The position numbers were made by a program, and so were the translations under genes. Below are positions 16,761 to 26,587 of a DNA stretch of 64,000 nt, one piece after another; the stretch's first letter is position 1; each line of letters opens with the position of its first letter. Source of the stretch: Gluconacetobacter entanii (GTDB lineage: Bacteria; Pseudomonadota; Alphaproteobacteria; Acetobacterales; Acetobacteraceae). Location: NCBI RefSeq assembly GCF_003206495.1, contig NZ_NKUF01000014.1, forward strand, positions 1 to 64,000, given 5' to 3'. The notes under the pieces are model-generated. The model ran no database searches. It saw only the letters and a list, made by a program, of their open reading frames with translations, and was not told where the DNA came from.

Positions 16761-17905
16761 CCGCGCCGGACCATGCCCATGTGGCCGCCTGCCTGCGGCT
16801 TGCACGCACACGGGGCATCGGTCCGGTTTCCTATCACCGCCTGATCCGCGCGCATGGATCGGCGCGCGCGGCGCTCGACATGCTCGCACGCGGGCGCGAG
16901 GCCGATCGCGTGCCGCCCATCGACGACATCGCCCGCGAGATGGAGCGCACGGCGGCCATCGGCGGGCGTATCCTTGTCCATGGTGACCCGGATTACCCCC
17001 CTGCCCTTGCGGTGGTGGCCGACGCGCCGCCGGTCCTGTCGGTCATCGGGGATGCGGGCCTGCTGCGCGGGCGGATCGTCGGCGTGGTGGGCGCGCGCAA
17101 TGCCTCCGCCGGGGGGATGCGTATCGCCCAGAGCCTTGCGACCATGCTGGCTGCGGCGGACGTGACCGTCATGTCCGGCCTTGCCCGCGGGATCGACGCC
17201 GCCGCCCATCGCGGCGCGCTGCCGGCGCGGCGGACGGTGGCGGCCATCGCGGGGGGCCTGGACTGTCCCTATCCCCCCGAACATGCCCGCCTGCATCGTG
17301 AAATCGCCGAACAGGGCGCGCTGGTGACCGAGGCCCCGCCCGGCACCCTGCCCCAGGCGCGGCATTTCCCGCGTCGCAACCGCCTGATCGCGGGAATCAG
17401 CCTGGGCTGCGTGGTGATCGAGGCTGCGTTGCGTTCAGGCAGCCTGATCACGGCGCGCATGGCGCTCGACTATGACAGGATCGTGTTCGCGGTTCCCGGG
17501 TCCCCGCTCGACCCGCGCTGCCATGGCAGCAACGACCTGTTGCGCCAGGGCGCCGTACTGACGGAGAATGAGCGCGACATCCTGCGTGAACTGCCGTCGG
17601 GGCCCGTGCCGCCGCCTCTTTTCGCGCCAGTGCCCGATGCGGACCCGATCGTGGCGGAAATGGCGGAAAACACGCCTTCGTCCCCCCGGATGGATGCGCA
17701 GGGGGCACATGCGGCAGTGCGCGAACTGCTGTCTTTTGCACCATCGAGTGTTGACGATCTCGTACGGCGCTGCCAGTTCTCGACGGCAACCGTCCTTGCG
17801 GTGCTGTCGGAAATGGAAATGTCGGGCCTGATCGACGTCCTTGCGGGGGACATGGTCGTCCTGTCTTCCGCCCCCCGGCATGACCACGGACAACCGATGG
17901 ATTGA
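16757..17905 (+). CDS. dprA: DNA-processing protein DprA
   Basis: A 382-residue protein that loads RecA on incoming single-stranded DNA during transformation. A helical SAM-like lead (residues 1-70) precedes the extended Rossmann fold with GVVGARNAS, SGLARGIDAAAHRGAL and HFPRRNRLIAGIS. The last 70 residues form a winged-helix DprA domain after a Pro-rich linker. GGA shortly before the ATG supports the start, which overlaps plsY by ATGA. With comEC upstream it suggests that DNA uptake is at least partly retained. Confidence 0.95.
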   Translation: MTAPDHAHVAACLRLARTRGIGPVSYHRLIRAHGSARAALDMLARGREADRVPPIDDIAREMERTAAIGGRILVHGDPDYPPALAVVADAPPVLSVIGDAGLLRGRIVGVVGARNASAGGMRIAQSLATMLAAADVTVMSGLARGIDAAAHRGALPARRTVAAIAGGLDCPYPPEHARLHREIAEQGALVTEAPPGTLPQARHFPRRNRLIAGISLGCVVIEAALRSGSLITARMALDYDRIVFAVPGSPLDPRCHGSNDLLRQGAVLTENERDILRELPSGPVPPPLFAPVPDADPIVAEMAENTPSSPRMDAQGAHAAVRELLSFAPSSVDDLVRRCQFSTATVLAVLSEMEMSGLIDVLAGDMVVLSSAPRHDHGQPMD

Positions 17906-17926
17906 AACGCGTGATCCGGAGACACA

Positions 17927-20704
17927 ATGACTGACGTCGTGGTGGTCGAATCGCCAGCCAAGGCGAAAACGATCAATAAGTATCTGGGTGACAACTATAC
18001 CGTCCTCGCCTCCTTCGGGCATGTGCGCGACCTTCCGCCAAAGGACGGCAGCGTCCGCCCCGACGAGGGGTTCGCCATGGTATGGGAAGCCGACGAACGC
18101 GGCGCCAAGCAGATGGCCGCGATCGCGCGCGCCCTGCGCGGGGCGCGGCACCTGTACCTGGCCACTGACCCGGATCGCGAAGGGGAGGCGATCTCGTGGC
18201 ATGTCCGCTCCATGCTGGAGGAGAAGAACCTCCTCAAGGGCGTGGACGTGCAGCGCGTGACCTTCAACGAGATCACCAAAAGCGCCATCCAGACCGCCAT
18301 GGCGCATCCGCGCGACCTCGATTTCCCGTTGATCGAGGCGTATCTGGCGCGCCGTGCGCTGGACTACCTTGTCGGCTTCACGCTGTCGCCGGTGCTGTGG
18401 CGCAAGCTGCCCGGGTCGCGCAGCGCGGGCCGCGTGCAGTCCGTCGCCCTGCGCCTGATCTGTGAGCGCGAGGCCGAGATCGAGGTCTTCCGCCCGCGCG
18501 AATACTGGTCCATCGCCGCCACCTTCGCCACGCCGAAGGGCGCGACGTTCACCGCGCGCCTGACGCACCTTGACGGCGCAAAGCTTGACCAGTTCGACCT
18601 CAATGACGAAGCCCGCGCCATGGCGGCCAAGGCCACGGTCGAGGGCGGCAGCTTCAGCGTCGGCGCGGTGGAACGGCGCAAGGTCAAGCGCAACCCGCCG
18701 CCGCCCTTCACCACGTCCACCATGCAGCAGGAGGCGTCGCGCAAGCTCGGCATGGGTGCGCAGGTCGCGATGCGCACGGCGCAGCAGCTTTATGAAGGCA
18801 TCGACATCGGCGGCGAGACGGTCGGCCTGATCACCTACATGCGAACCGACGGCGTGCAGATGGCGGGCGAGGCCATCGGCGCGATCCGCGCGCATATCGG
18901 CACGACATTCGGAGATGACTACGTGCCCGCCAAGGCGCGCGTCTATTCCACCAAGGCCAAGAACGCGCAGGAAGCGCATGAGGCCATCCGCCCCACCGAT
19001 GTCCGCCGCAGTCCCGCCGACATGGCGCGTTACCTCAACGCGGACCAGAAGCGGCTGTATGACCTGATCTGGAAACGCTCCGTCGCCAGCCAGATGCAGT
19101 CGGCCGAACTGGACCAGGTCGCGGTCGATATCCGCGACGCAAAGGGACGCTGCACCCTGCGCGCCACGGGGTCGATGATCGCGTTCGACGGGTTCCTGCG
19201 CCTCTACAGCGAAGGGCGCGACGACAGCGCGACGAAGTCCGAGGACGATTCGGATCAGGACCGCATGCTGCCCGCCATGAGCGAGGGCGATGGCCTGAAA
19301 CGCGGCGACGTCACGGCGGACCAGCATTTTACCCAGCCACCGCCACGCTATTCCGAGGCGTCGCTGGTGAAGAAGATGGAGGAAATCGGCATTGGCCGTC
19401 CCTCCACCTATGCCTCCATCCTGACGGTGCTGCGCGACCGCAACTATGTCCGCCTCGAAAGCCGCCGCTTCATCCCGGAGGATCGCGGACGGCTGGTGAC
19501 CGCGTTCCTGACCTCGTTCTTCGAACGCTATGTCGATACGCAGTTCACGGCGGGGCTGGAGGAGCAGCTTGACGACATTTCCGGCGGCCGGGCGAACTGG
19601 CGCGACGTGATGTCGGCGTTCTGGACCGACTTCTCCCACGCGGTGGACCAGACCAAGGACCTCAAGATCTCCGACGTCATCAGTGCACTGGACGCGGACC
19701 TTGCACCGTATTTCTTCCCCCCGAAGGACGACGGCGGCGACCCGCGCGTGTGCACCGCATGCGGCACCGGGCGGCTGGGGCTGAAGCTGGGACGGTATGG
19801 CGCGTTCATCGGCTGTTCCAACTATCCCACGTGCCAGTATACCCGCCGCCTTGTGGCTGACCCCAAGGAGGCGGAGGATTCGGATTCCCTGAAGGAAGGG
19901 ATGCGCGTGCTGGGCAATGCGCCCGATGGCGGCCCGGAAGTCACGGTGCGGCGCGGGCCGTGGGGGCTGTATGTGCAGCTTGGCGAACCCGACCCCGAGG
20001 ACAAGAAGGCCAAGCCCAAGCGCGCGACCATCCCGCGCGGGATCGAGGGCGACAAGATCACGCTGGAACAGGCGGTGGGTCTCCTGTCGCTGCCGCGCAT
20101 CGTGGGCATCCACCCCGAGACGGGCGAGCCGATCGAGGCGTGGCTTGGCCGCTTTGGCCCCTATGTGAAGATGGGGGCGGTGTACGGATCGCTCGACAAG
20201 GATGACGATGTCCTGACGGTGGGGCTGAACCGCGCGGTCGATGCGCTGGCGAAAAAGCTGGCCTCCATCCGCACCATCGGCCCGCACCCCAAGGACGGGG
20301 AGCCGGTCATGGTGCGCAAGGGCCGCTTTGGCCCGTATGTCCAGCATGGGCAGATCGTCGCCACCCTGCCGCGCGGGCAGGACATGAACGACGTCACCAT
20401 GGACGAGGCGCTCGCCCTGCTGGCGGAAAAGGGCAAGCCGCTGAAGGCCAAGGGCAAGACCACCAAGGCGAAGGCAAAGACCACGACGCGCAGGACGAAG
20501 GCGACCAAGGCCACCGACAGCGCGGCCGAAGGCGACGCCCCGGCGAAACCCGCCCGCAAGGCGGCGGCGAAGACCACCGCGAAAAAGGCCACCACCACGA
20601 AGAAGGCAGCCCCGAAAAAGGCCGCGACCCCGCGCACCCGCAAGACCACAGCCACCAAGGCCGCGTCGGACAAGGCTACGTCGGACACGGACAGGGCCGA
20701 CTGA
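17927..20704 (+). CDS. topA: DNA topoisomerase I
   Basis: Type IA topoisomerase (925 residues) that relaxes negative supercoils. The TOPRIM domain opens with VVVESPAKAKTI and contains DPDREGEAISWH. The nucleophile Tyr is residue 304 in LITYMRTDG. A four-Cys zinc element (CTACGTG ... CSNYPTC) lies near residue 610, followed by repeated PRxG-like C-terminal domains. The last 90 residues are a disordered Lys/Ala/Thr-rich tail. The gene follows dprA by 21 bp, with GGAG shortly before the ATG. Confidence 0.97.
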   Translation: MTDVVVVESPAKAKTINKYLGDNYTVLASFGHVRDLPPKDGSVRPDEGFAMVWEADERGAKQMAAIARALRGARHLYLATDPDREGEAISWHVRSMLEEKNLLKGVDVQRVTFNEITKSAIQTAMAHPRDLDFPLIEAYLARRALDYLVGFTLSPVLWRKLPGSRSAGRVQSVALRLICEREAEIEVFRPREYWSIAATFATPKGATFTARLTHLDGAKLDQFDLNDEARAMAAKATVEGGSFSVGAVERRKVKRNPPPPFTTSTMQQEASRKLGMGAQVAMRTAQQLYEGIDIGGETVGLITYMRTDGVQMAGEAIGAIRAHIGTTFGDDYVPAKARVYSTKAKNAQEAHEAIRPTDVRRSPADMARYLNADQKRLYDLIWKRSVASQMQSAELDQVAVDIRDAKGRCTLRATGSMIAFDGFLRLYSEGRDDSATKSEDDSDQDRMLPAMSEGDGLKRGDVTADQHFTQPPPRYSEASLVKKMEEIGIGRPSTYASILTVLRDRNYVRLESRRFIPEDRGRLVTAFLTSFFERYVDTQFTAGLEEQLDDISGGRANWRDVMSAFWTDFSHAVDQTKDLKISDVISALDADLAPYFFPPKDDGGDPRVCTACGTGRLGLKLGRYGAFIGCSNYPTCQYTRRLVADPKEAEDSDSLKEGMRVLGNAPDGGPEVTVRRGPWGLYVQLGEPDPEDKKAKPKRATIPRGIEGDKITLEQAVGLLSLPRIVGIHPETGEPIEAWLGRFGPYVKMGAVYGSLDKDDDVLTVGLNRAVDALAKKLASIRTIGPHPKDGEPVMVRKGRFGPYVQHGQIVATLPRGQDMNDVTMDEALALLAEKGKPLKAKGKTTKAKAKTTTRRTKATKATDSAAEGDAPAKPARKAAAKTTAKKATTTKKAAPKKAATPRTRKTTATKAASDKATSDTDRAD

Positions 20705-20706
20705 CG

Positions 20707-22989
20707 ATGCGACAGCCGCGCTGGAACGACGCGGTGCCGGACATGCGAACCGACAGCACCCCCGACGGGCCGCGACCGATGCCCGACCGTGACAGCGTGC
20801 GGCAGTTCATCGCCAGTGCGAGCGGCCGCGTGGGCAAGCGCGAGATCGCGCGCGCCTTCGGCCTCGGGCCGGAGCACAAGGGCGCGATCCGCGACATGCT
20901 GCGTGACCTGGCACTTGAGGGCACGGTCGTTCCGGCGGGGGCGAAGCGCTTCCGCGTGTCCGACCGCCTGCCGGAATCGGCGGTGGTGCAGGTCACGGGC
21001 ACGGACCCCGATGGCGATCCCATCGCCCGTCCCGTGGCATGGGCGCAGGAAGGGGCAAGCCCCGTCATCTTCATGCATGCCGAACCCCGTGGCCGTCCCG
21101 CGCTGGCGCCGGGGCAGCGCGTGGTCGCGCGCCTGAAGAAGATCGGGCCGGGCAAGTACGAAGGCCGCACCCTGCGCCGCCTTGACGATGCGCCGCCGCA
21201 GGTCGTGGGGCTTTACCGCGTAACACCCCCCGATGATCCCGACCTTGCCCGCACGCCCGCGCGCTACCGCGAGGCCGGGCGCCTGATCCCCGCCGACCGC
21301 CGTGCCCGCGCGCAGTGGAGCATCCCCGCGGGCGAGGCGATGGATACGCCGGACAACGAGATCGTCATCGCGACCCCGCTGCCGCAATCCGGCCCCGGCC
21401 TGCACCCGGCGCGCATCATCGAACGGATCGGCCCCGCCGACAGCGCACGCACCATCAGCCTGATGTGCGCCTGCGCCCACGACATCCCCCATGTCTTCCC
21501 CACCGAGGCCATACAGCAGGCCGACGCCGCGCGCGCCGTGCCCGCGACAGGGCGCGAGGACCTGCGCAATGTGCCGCTGGTCACCATCGACGGGGCGGAT
21601 GCACGCGATTTTGATGATGCGATCTATGCCGAACCTGACGGCACGGGGTTTCGCCTGATCGTCGCGATTGCCGACGTGGCGTGGTATGTCCGCCACGGCA
21701 GCGCGCTGGACCGCGAGGCCCTGCGGCGCGGCAATTCCGTCTATTTCCCCGACCGCGTCATTCCCATGCTGCCCGAATCGCTGTCGAACGGGTGGTGTTC
21801 GCTACGCCCCGGGGAGGATCGGGGCTGCCTGTTCGTGGACATGCGGGTCGATGCCGGGGGGGCGGTCACGTCGCACCGCTTCGGCCGTGGCCTGATGCGC
21901 AGCGCCGCGCGCCTGACCTATGAACAGGCGCAGGCCGACTCCGAAGGGCACGGCGACAGCATCACCGCAGCCCTGCCCGACGGGATGGTCAGTTGCCTGT
22001 TTGCGGCATGGCGGGTGCTGGCCGCCGCGCGCGCACGGCGCGGCACGCTCGACCTCGACCTCGCGGAACGCAGGGTCATGCTGGATTCCTCGGGCCATGT
22101 GGAGGAGATCGGGCCGCGCATCCGCCTCGACAGCCATCGCGTGGTGGAGGAATTCATGATCGCGGCCAATGTCGCCGCCGCACGGGAACTGGAAAACCGA
22201 CATTATCCGTGCCTTTATCGGATTCATGCCCCGCCTTCGCCCGAAAAGCTCGAGTCCCTGCGCGCCGCCCTCGCCACGCTCGACATACGCCTGCCGGCGG
22301 CCGGCATGATCGGGGCCTCGGACCTTGAGGGCGTGCTGCGCACGACGCGCGGCCTGCCATGTGCGCCACTGGTCAATGAACTGATCCTGCGCGCGCAGAA
22401 CCAGGCGGAATACAGTCCGGACCCCATCGGGCATTTCGGCCTGACGCTGACGTCCTACGCCCATTTCACCAGCCCGATCCGCCGCTATGCCGACCTTGTG
22501 ACGCATCGCGCGCTGATTGATGCGACCGGGCTGGAACGCGGCGGCCCGGACCATGGGCGCGCGGCGCTGGGACAACTGGAGGAAATCGGCCGCGCCGTCA
22601 CCGCCACCGAACGCCGCGCCGCCGCCGCCGAACGCGACGCCATCGAACGCTATGCCGCGTCATGGCTGTCGGGGCGGGTCGGCACGGTCATGACGGGCCG
22701 TGTCACCGGCGTTTCACGTTTTGGCGTGTTCGTGACGCTGGACTCCACCGGCACGACCGGGCTGCTGCCGCACGGCGCGCTGCCGGTGGACCAGTGGCAC
22801 CATGACGAGGTGACGCAGACCCTGTCGGGCCGCAATAGTGGGCTTTCCTTCCGGCTGGGACAGGAAACCGCAGTACGGCTGACCGAGGCCTCGACCCTGA
22901 CGGGGGCGCTGGTGTTCGGCCTGCCCGAGGAGGTGGCCGGGGCGAACAGGCTCCCGCCGCGCACACATGCCCGCAGGCGGCGCGGATGA
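20707..22989 (+). CDS. rnr: Ribonuclease R (RNB-family 3'-5' exoribonuclease)
   Basis: A 760-residue processive exoribonuclease able to degrade structured RNA. An N-terminal winged-helix segment (GKREIARAFGLG) is followed by cold-shock-type OB domains, the RNB catalytic domain with GADARDFDDAIYAE near residue 300 and FTSPIRRYADL near residue 595, and an S1 domain (GRVTGVSRFGVFVTLD) at the C-terminus. It starts two bases after the topA stop. Its stop overlaps the next gene by ATGA. The basic tail is shorter than in E. coli RNase R. Confidence 0.95.
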   Translation: MRQPRWNDAVPDMRTDSTPDGPRPMPDRDSVRQFIASASGRVGKREIARAFGLGPEHKGAIRDMLRDLALEGTVVPAGAKRFRVSDRLPESAVVQVTGTDPDGDPIARPVAWAQEGASPVIFMHAEPRGRPALAPGQRVVARLKKIGPGKYEGRTLRRLDDAPPQVVGLYRVTPPDDPDLARTPARYREAGRLIPADRRARAQWSIPAGEAMDTPDNEIVIATPLPQSGPGLHPARIIERIGPADSARTISLMCACAHDIPHVFPTEAIQQADAARAVPATGREDLRNVPLVTIDGADARDFDDAIYAEPDGTGFRLIVAIADVAWYVRHGSALDREALRRGNSVYFPDRVIPMLPESLSNGWCSLRPGEDRGCLFVDMRVDAGGAVTSHRFGRGLMRSAARLTYEQAQADSEGHGDSITAALPDGMVSCLFAAWRVLAAARARRGTLDLDLAERRVMLDSSGHVEEIGPRIRLDSHRVVEEFMIAANVAAARELENRHYPCLYRIHAPPSPEKLESLRAALATLDIRLPAAGMIGASDLEGVLRTTRGLPCAPLVNELILRAQNQAEYSPDPIGHFGLTLTSYAHFTSPIRRYADLVTHRALIDATGLERGGPDHGRAALGQLEEIGRAVTATERRAAAAERDAIERYAASWLSGRVGTVMTGRVTGVSRFGVFVTLDSTGTTGLLPHGALPVDQWHHDEVTQTLSGRNSGLSFRLGQETAVRLTEASTLTGALVFGLPEEVAGANRLPPRTHARRRRG

Positions 22990-24704
22990 AACGCCGCTCC
23001 CTGCTGCCCCCCCTGCGCGCCATGGTGTCCGTCACCATCCTGCGCCCCCCGCGGGAGGACATGCCGCGCGGGCTGCGCATGATCCTGCAGGTGCCGCGCG
23101 ATACGTTCATCATGATCCTGGTCGTCGCGCGCCTGACGACGGCGGCGCATGCCGATGACGCGCTGGTCTCGACCACGCCGGCCGCGCCCCCCCGGCCGCA
23201 GCCGGTACAGGCGACCGACGCCCCCGCGTCGGAGCATTTCGACCCCACGCTGACCTCCTCCGTCCTGCATGCCAGCCTGTCCTTCCTCCTGCCCCGCACG
23301 CTCGACAGCCATACGGTGCGCGATTTCAGCCTGTGGGGCCTGAACGGGCTGAGCGCGATCGACCCGTCGCTGACGGTAGAGGAGCAGCACGACATGCTGC
23401 ACCTGTCGGTGGCGCAGCATACGGTCCTTGCGCTGGCCACGCCCGCCGCCGACGACCTTGCGGGCTGGACCGATGTCATCACCCGGATGATGCAGACCGC
23501 GTGGGACCGCTCCTCCGACATGCGCGCCACCGGGCAGGATGGCATGCTGCAGGGGTTCTTTGACGAACTGTTCAACCACCTCGACCCCTATTCCCGCTAT
23601 GTCGCGCCCGACGCGGCGGTGTCCGACCGTGGCATCCGCACCGGCGGTACGGCGAGTGCGGGCCTGACGCTGGGGCTGGACCACCATGCGATCATCATCA
23701 CGGCGGTGAACGCCAATGGCCCGTCATGGCCGACCGCGCTGTCGGCGGGACAGGTGATCTACGCCATCAATGGCCGCTCCACCCAGGACCGCACGGTGGA
23801 GGAGGTCAGCGCATGGCTGCAGGGACCGCCCGGCAGCCTCGTACGGCTGCTGGTCGCGGCACCCGGGCGACGGCGCATGACGGTCTCGGTCCGCCGGGAA
23901 TCGGTCCCGCCGGAAACGGTCTTCGCCTATACCAGCGGCCATCACGTCGTCCTGCACATCACCGCATTTTCGGCCAACACCGCCGAGGAGATGAGCCAGT
24001 ACCTTGATGAAGCGATGAGCATCGCGCATCTGAGCGGCCTGATCCTCGACCTGCGCGGCAATCGCGGCGGCGTGCTGCAGCAGGCGGTGACGACCTCGGC
24101 GCTGATGCTCGACCACGGGGTCGCGGCGATCACGCAGGGGCGCGACCCGCAGGCCAACCATGTCTGGGCGGTGCAGGGTGGCGACATGACCAATGGCCTG
24201 CCGATCGTCATCCTTGTCGATGGCCGTACCGCCAGTGCCGCGGAAATCCTGGCCGCCGCCCTCGCGGACCAGAAGCGCGCGGTCGTCGTCGGCAGCGCGA
24301 CCCTGGGCAAGGGGCTGGTGCAGACGATCGGGCAGATGCCCAATGGCGCGGAACTGTTCGTGACGTGGAGTCGGGTGCTCGCCCCGCTGGGATGGCCGCT
24401 GCAGGGGCTTGGCGTCATGCCGCAGATCTGCTCCAGCCTTGGCGAAGCCAGCCTTGAGCGCCAGCTTCAGGACCTTGCCGAAGGGAACGCGGAAAGCGCC
24501 ACATGGGTGTGGGCGTCGCGGCAGGCGCGCTATCCCATGGAGGTGTCGCGCACACTGGCGATCCGCAAATCCTGCCCGGCGGCGATCGGCACGGACAACG
24601 ACCTTGATGCCGCGCATTCGCTGCTGGACAACCCCGAGGAATACCGCGCGGCGCTGGCGACCATTCCCGAAGACCACGCGATCCCCCCCGCCCATGCGGA
24701 ATAG
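22986..24704 (+). CDS. S41 C-terminal processing protease (CtpA/Prc type)
   Basis: A 572-residue periplasmic serine protease. A PDZ domain (about residues 215-300, with ITAVNANGPSW and AGQVIYAINGRST) precedes the S41 catalytic domain. The predicted Ser417 in TASAAEIL and Lys442 in TLGKGLVQ are 25 residues apart, the same spacing as in E. coli Prc, and LRGNRGG is the usual preceding strand. The first 55 residues are odd. The likely signal sequence begins only at about residue 32 (MILQVPRDTFIMILVV, cut after AHA), so an internal ATG at 23061 or 23079 may be the true start. It overlaps rnr by ATGA. Confidence 0.88.
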   Translation: MKRRSLLPPLRAMVSVTILRPPREDMPRGLRMILQVPRDTFIMILVVARLTTAAHADDALVSTTPAAPPRPQPVQATDAPASEHFDPTLTSSVLHASLSFLLPRTLDSHTVRDFSLWGLNGLSAIDPSLTVEEQHDMLHLSVAQHTVLALATPAADDLAGWTDVITRMMQTAWDRSSDMRATGQDGMLQGFFDELFNHLDPYSRYVAPDAAVSDRGIRTGGTASAGLTLGLDHHAIIITAVNANGPSWPTALSAGQVIYAINGRSTQDRTVEEVSAWLQGPPGSLVRLLVAAPGRRRMTVSVRRESVPPETVFAYTSGHHVVLHITAFSANTAEEMSQYLDEAMSIAHLSGLILDLRGNRGGVLQQAVTTSALMLDHGVAAITQGRDPQANHVWAVQGGDMTNGLPIVILVDGRTASAAEILAAALADQKRAVVVGSATLGKGLVQTIGQMPNGAELFVTWSRVLAPLGWPLQGLGVMPQICSSLGEASLERQLQDLAEGNAESATWVWASRQARYPMEVSRTLAIRKSCPAAIGTDNDLDAAHSLLDNPEEYRAALATIPEDHAIPPAHAE

Positions 24705-24769
24705 GGGTCGCAATATATTGTGTTATTCCTGCATGCCTCCCTTTGTATTTATGCAAAACTGGAACAGTC

Positions 24770-25114
24770 ATGATGGATGAAGAACCCAGGCTGCGCACCG
24801 CGATCTGGGTCAGCGCGATGCTGCGCCAGGCCAGTCTGACGGGGAATCCTGCCGTTGTGCTGCATCGTGGCGACGCGGACGCGGGCGGCGTGGTGGTGGT
24901 GTTGCGTGACCGTCACGACGCGATGTCTGTACTGGCACAGACGCGTGCCCCCGATGGACGGCGGGCATGGTTCCGTGCTACAGGAGAGGCGGCCGTGGAT
25001 CAGGCCGCCGTGGATGCGTATGTTGAACGGCAGAGGAAACGCGATCCCGATCTGTGGGTTGTGGAATTCGAGACGCCTGATCTGGCGCCACCATTTGAGG
25101 CAAGGCTGATATGA
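24770..25114 (+). CDS. DUF1491 family protein
   Basis: A 114-residue acidic cytoplasmic protein. The family pattern is clear: PRLRTAIWVSAMLRQ at the N-terminus, AVVLHRGDADAGGV, an RAWFRATGE turn, and a closing VERQRKRDPDLWVVE near residue 92. DUF1491 is found mainly in alphaproteobacteria and has no known function. The start ATG at 24770 has GGAAC upstream. It follows the S41 protease by 65 bp and may be cotranscribed. Confidence 0.85.
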   Translation: MMDEEPRLRTAIWVSAMLRQASLTGNPAVVLHRGDADAGGVVVVLRDRHDAMSVLAQTRAPDGRRAWFRATGEAAVDQAAVDAYVERQRKRDPDLWVVEFETPDLAPPFEARLI

Positions 25115-25359
25115 AGCGCGTGATCTTGCAAAGGTAACAAAGCGTCATCGAATACGCTGTGATGTGTGACATCTCGCACACAGTTGAAAATGACAGTAGG
25201 TCATGCCGCCGAAAGCGGCAGTATGGTCACCGCTTATGGATTGTCAGGGTGCGCATCTTTCCGCAAAAGAATGCACAGACTGACCGCCCAGAGGAACATG
25301 GCACGTTCACCCGACCGGGCAACATGTTGGAAATGGCCCGTCGAAGGGAGAAGAAGAGT
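25115..25359 (+). other. Long untranslated leader and promoter region of the OmpA-like gene
   Basis: These 245 bp hold no convincing gene. The base composition is less GC-rich than its surroundings. A GCCGC-CGAAA-GCGGC hairpin occurs at about 25206-25220, inside the likely leader. The frame of the downstream gene stays open here, but the translation lacks a signal sequence and looks unlike coding sequence. No promoter with good spacing was identified. Abundant outer-membrane protein genes often have long structured leaders. Confidence 0.4.
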
Positions 25360-26502
25360 ATGAATCTGCGGTACGGACTGCTTGCAGGGTCTTTATTGGC
25401 TGGCTCGGTTACCCTGGGCTCCGTGCTTGTATCGGTTCCAGCATTCGCACAGCCCGTTCAGGGCCTGTACATGGCAGGTGAAGGCGGTGCCAGCCTGCCG
25501 CAGGGACAGGTCGTGCGCCATTCCGACGCACGTGACAAGTACAGCCCCGGTGACATCGGGGTCGGCAGTATCGGCTATGGTCTGGGCAATGGCTTCCGTG
25601 TCGAGCTTGAAGGTCATTTCCGGCATAACAACCTCGAATCCCTTGGCTCGACAGGTGGGAAATACAACGCCCACACCAATGGACGGCAGGAAGAATCCGG
25701 CCTGATGGCCAATGCGCTGTTCGACCTCGACATCGGCAAAAGCTGGCTGTTCCCGTATTTCGGCGCGGGCATCGGCTATGGCTGGCAGAACATGAACGCG
25801 CTCATCACCGGCAATTATCAGGGGCAGGCCTACAGCCAGCATGTCGGCGGGACGTACGGCAACTTCGCCTATCAGGGGATCTTTGGCCTTGCCTTCCCGA
25901 TTCCCTGGGCGGTCGGGCTGTCGGCCACGGCGGAATACCGGTTCTGGACAATGCTGGGGCCGCAATCCCACCATTCCGTCATCTCCGGCCCTGCCACGGC
26001 GGCGCTGAATTCGGATTACGGGTTCCGCAACGGCAACCGCGACACGCGCACGGACTTCAACCATTCGCTGATGCTGGGCCTGCGGTATGAATTCAATCCC
26101 GCGCCGCCGCCACCGCCGCCCGTCACCACGCCCGCAGCCCCCGCGCCGGTGGAAAACCGCACCTATCTCATCTTCTTCGACTGGGACAAGAGCACGCTGA
26201 CCGATCGGGCGCGCGCCATTGTCGCCGTCGCGGCGCAGGCATCGACCAACACGCAGACCACCCGGATCGAGGTCAACGGCTATACCGACAATTCCGCCAG
26301 CCATCCGGGGCCGCAGGGCGAACATTACAACCAGGAACTTTCCCTGCGCCGCGCCCAGACCATCAAGGCGGAACTGGTGCGTGATGGCGTGCCCGGCCCG
26401 TCGATCGACATCCATGGCTTTGGCGACGCCAATCCGCTGGTTCCCACCGGCCCCAACACGCGTGAGGCGCAGAACCGCCGCGTGGAAATCATCCTGCACT
26501 GA
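25360..26502 (+). CDS. OmpA-like outer membrane beta-barrel protein
   Basis: A 380-residue outer-membrane protein. A signal peptide ends at AFA near residue 30. Residues 31-245 form an eight-stranded barrel with alternating aromatic strands and a final Phe-ended strand (LMLGLRYEF). A Pro/Ala linker follows (residues 247-263). The C-terminal OmpA peptidoglycan-binding domain shows YLIFFDWDKSTLT, VNGYTDNS, SLRRAQTIKAEL and the closing AQNRRVEI. The start at 25360 is preceded by AAGGGAG and GAAGAG. It is likely to be an abundant structural porin linking outer membrane and wall. Confidence 0.93.
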   Translation: MNLRYGLLAGSLLAGSVTLGSVLVSVPAFAQPVQGLYMAGEGGASLPQGQVVRHSDARDKYSPGDIGVGSIGYGLGNGFRVELEGHFRHNNLESLGSTGGKYNAHTNGRQEESGLMANALFDLDIGKSWLFPYFGAGIGYGWQNMNALITGNYQGQAYSQHVGGTYGNFAYQGIFGLAFPIPWAVGLSATAEYRFWTMLGPQSHHSVISGPATAALNSDYGFRNGNRDTRTDFNHSLMLGLRYEFNPAPPPPPPVTTPAAPAPVENRTYLIFFDWDKSTLTDRARAIVAVAAQASTNTQTTRIEVNGYTDNSASHPGPQGEHYNQELSLRRAQTIKAELVRDGVPGPSIDIHGFGDANPLVPTGPNTREAQNRRVEIILH

Positions 26503-26535
26503 TCCCCGCCCACATCCCCCTCTGGTGGGAATTGC

Positions 26536-26584
26536 GGACATGAAAAAGGCGGCCCCATTTCCGGGAGCCGCCTTTTTCATGTCC
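26536..26584. terminator. Bidirectional rho-independent terminator after the OmpA-like gene
   Basis: A perfect inverted repeat with arms GGACATGAAAAAGGCGGC and its complement around the loop CCCATTTCCGGGA, which can itself pair. The A and T runs within the arms give a U tract on either strand. It sits 34 bp after the OmpA-like stop and can also serve the converging cysK gene. Confidence 0.85.
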
Positions 26585-26587
26585 GGT

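Noticed and set aside
17435-20347. Minus-strand open frame of 970 codons across topA
   Set aside because: It is antisense to the well-supported topA frame, with no domain pattern and shadow-like composition.
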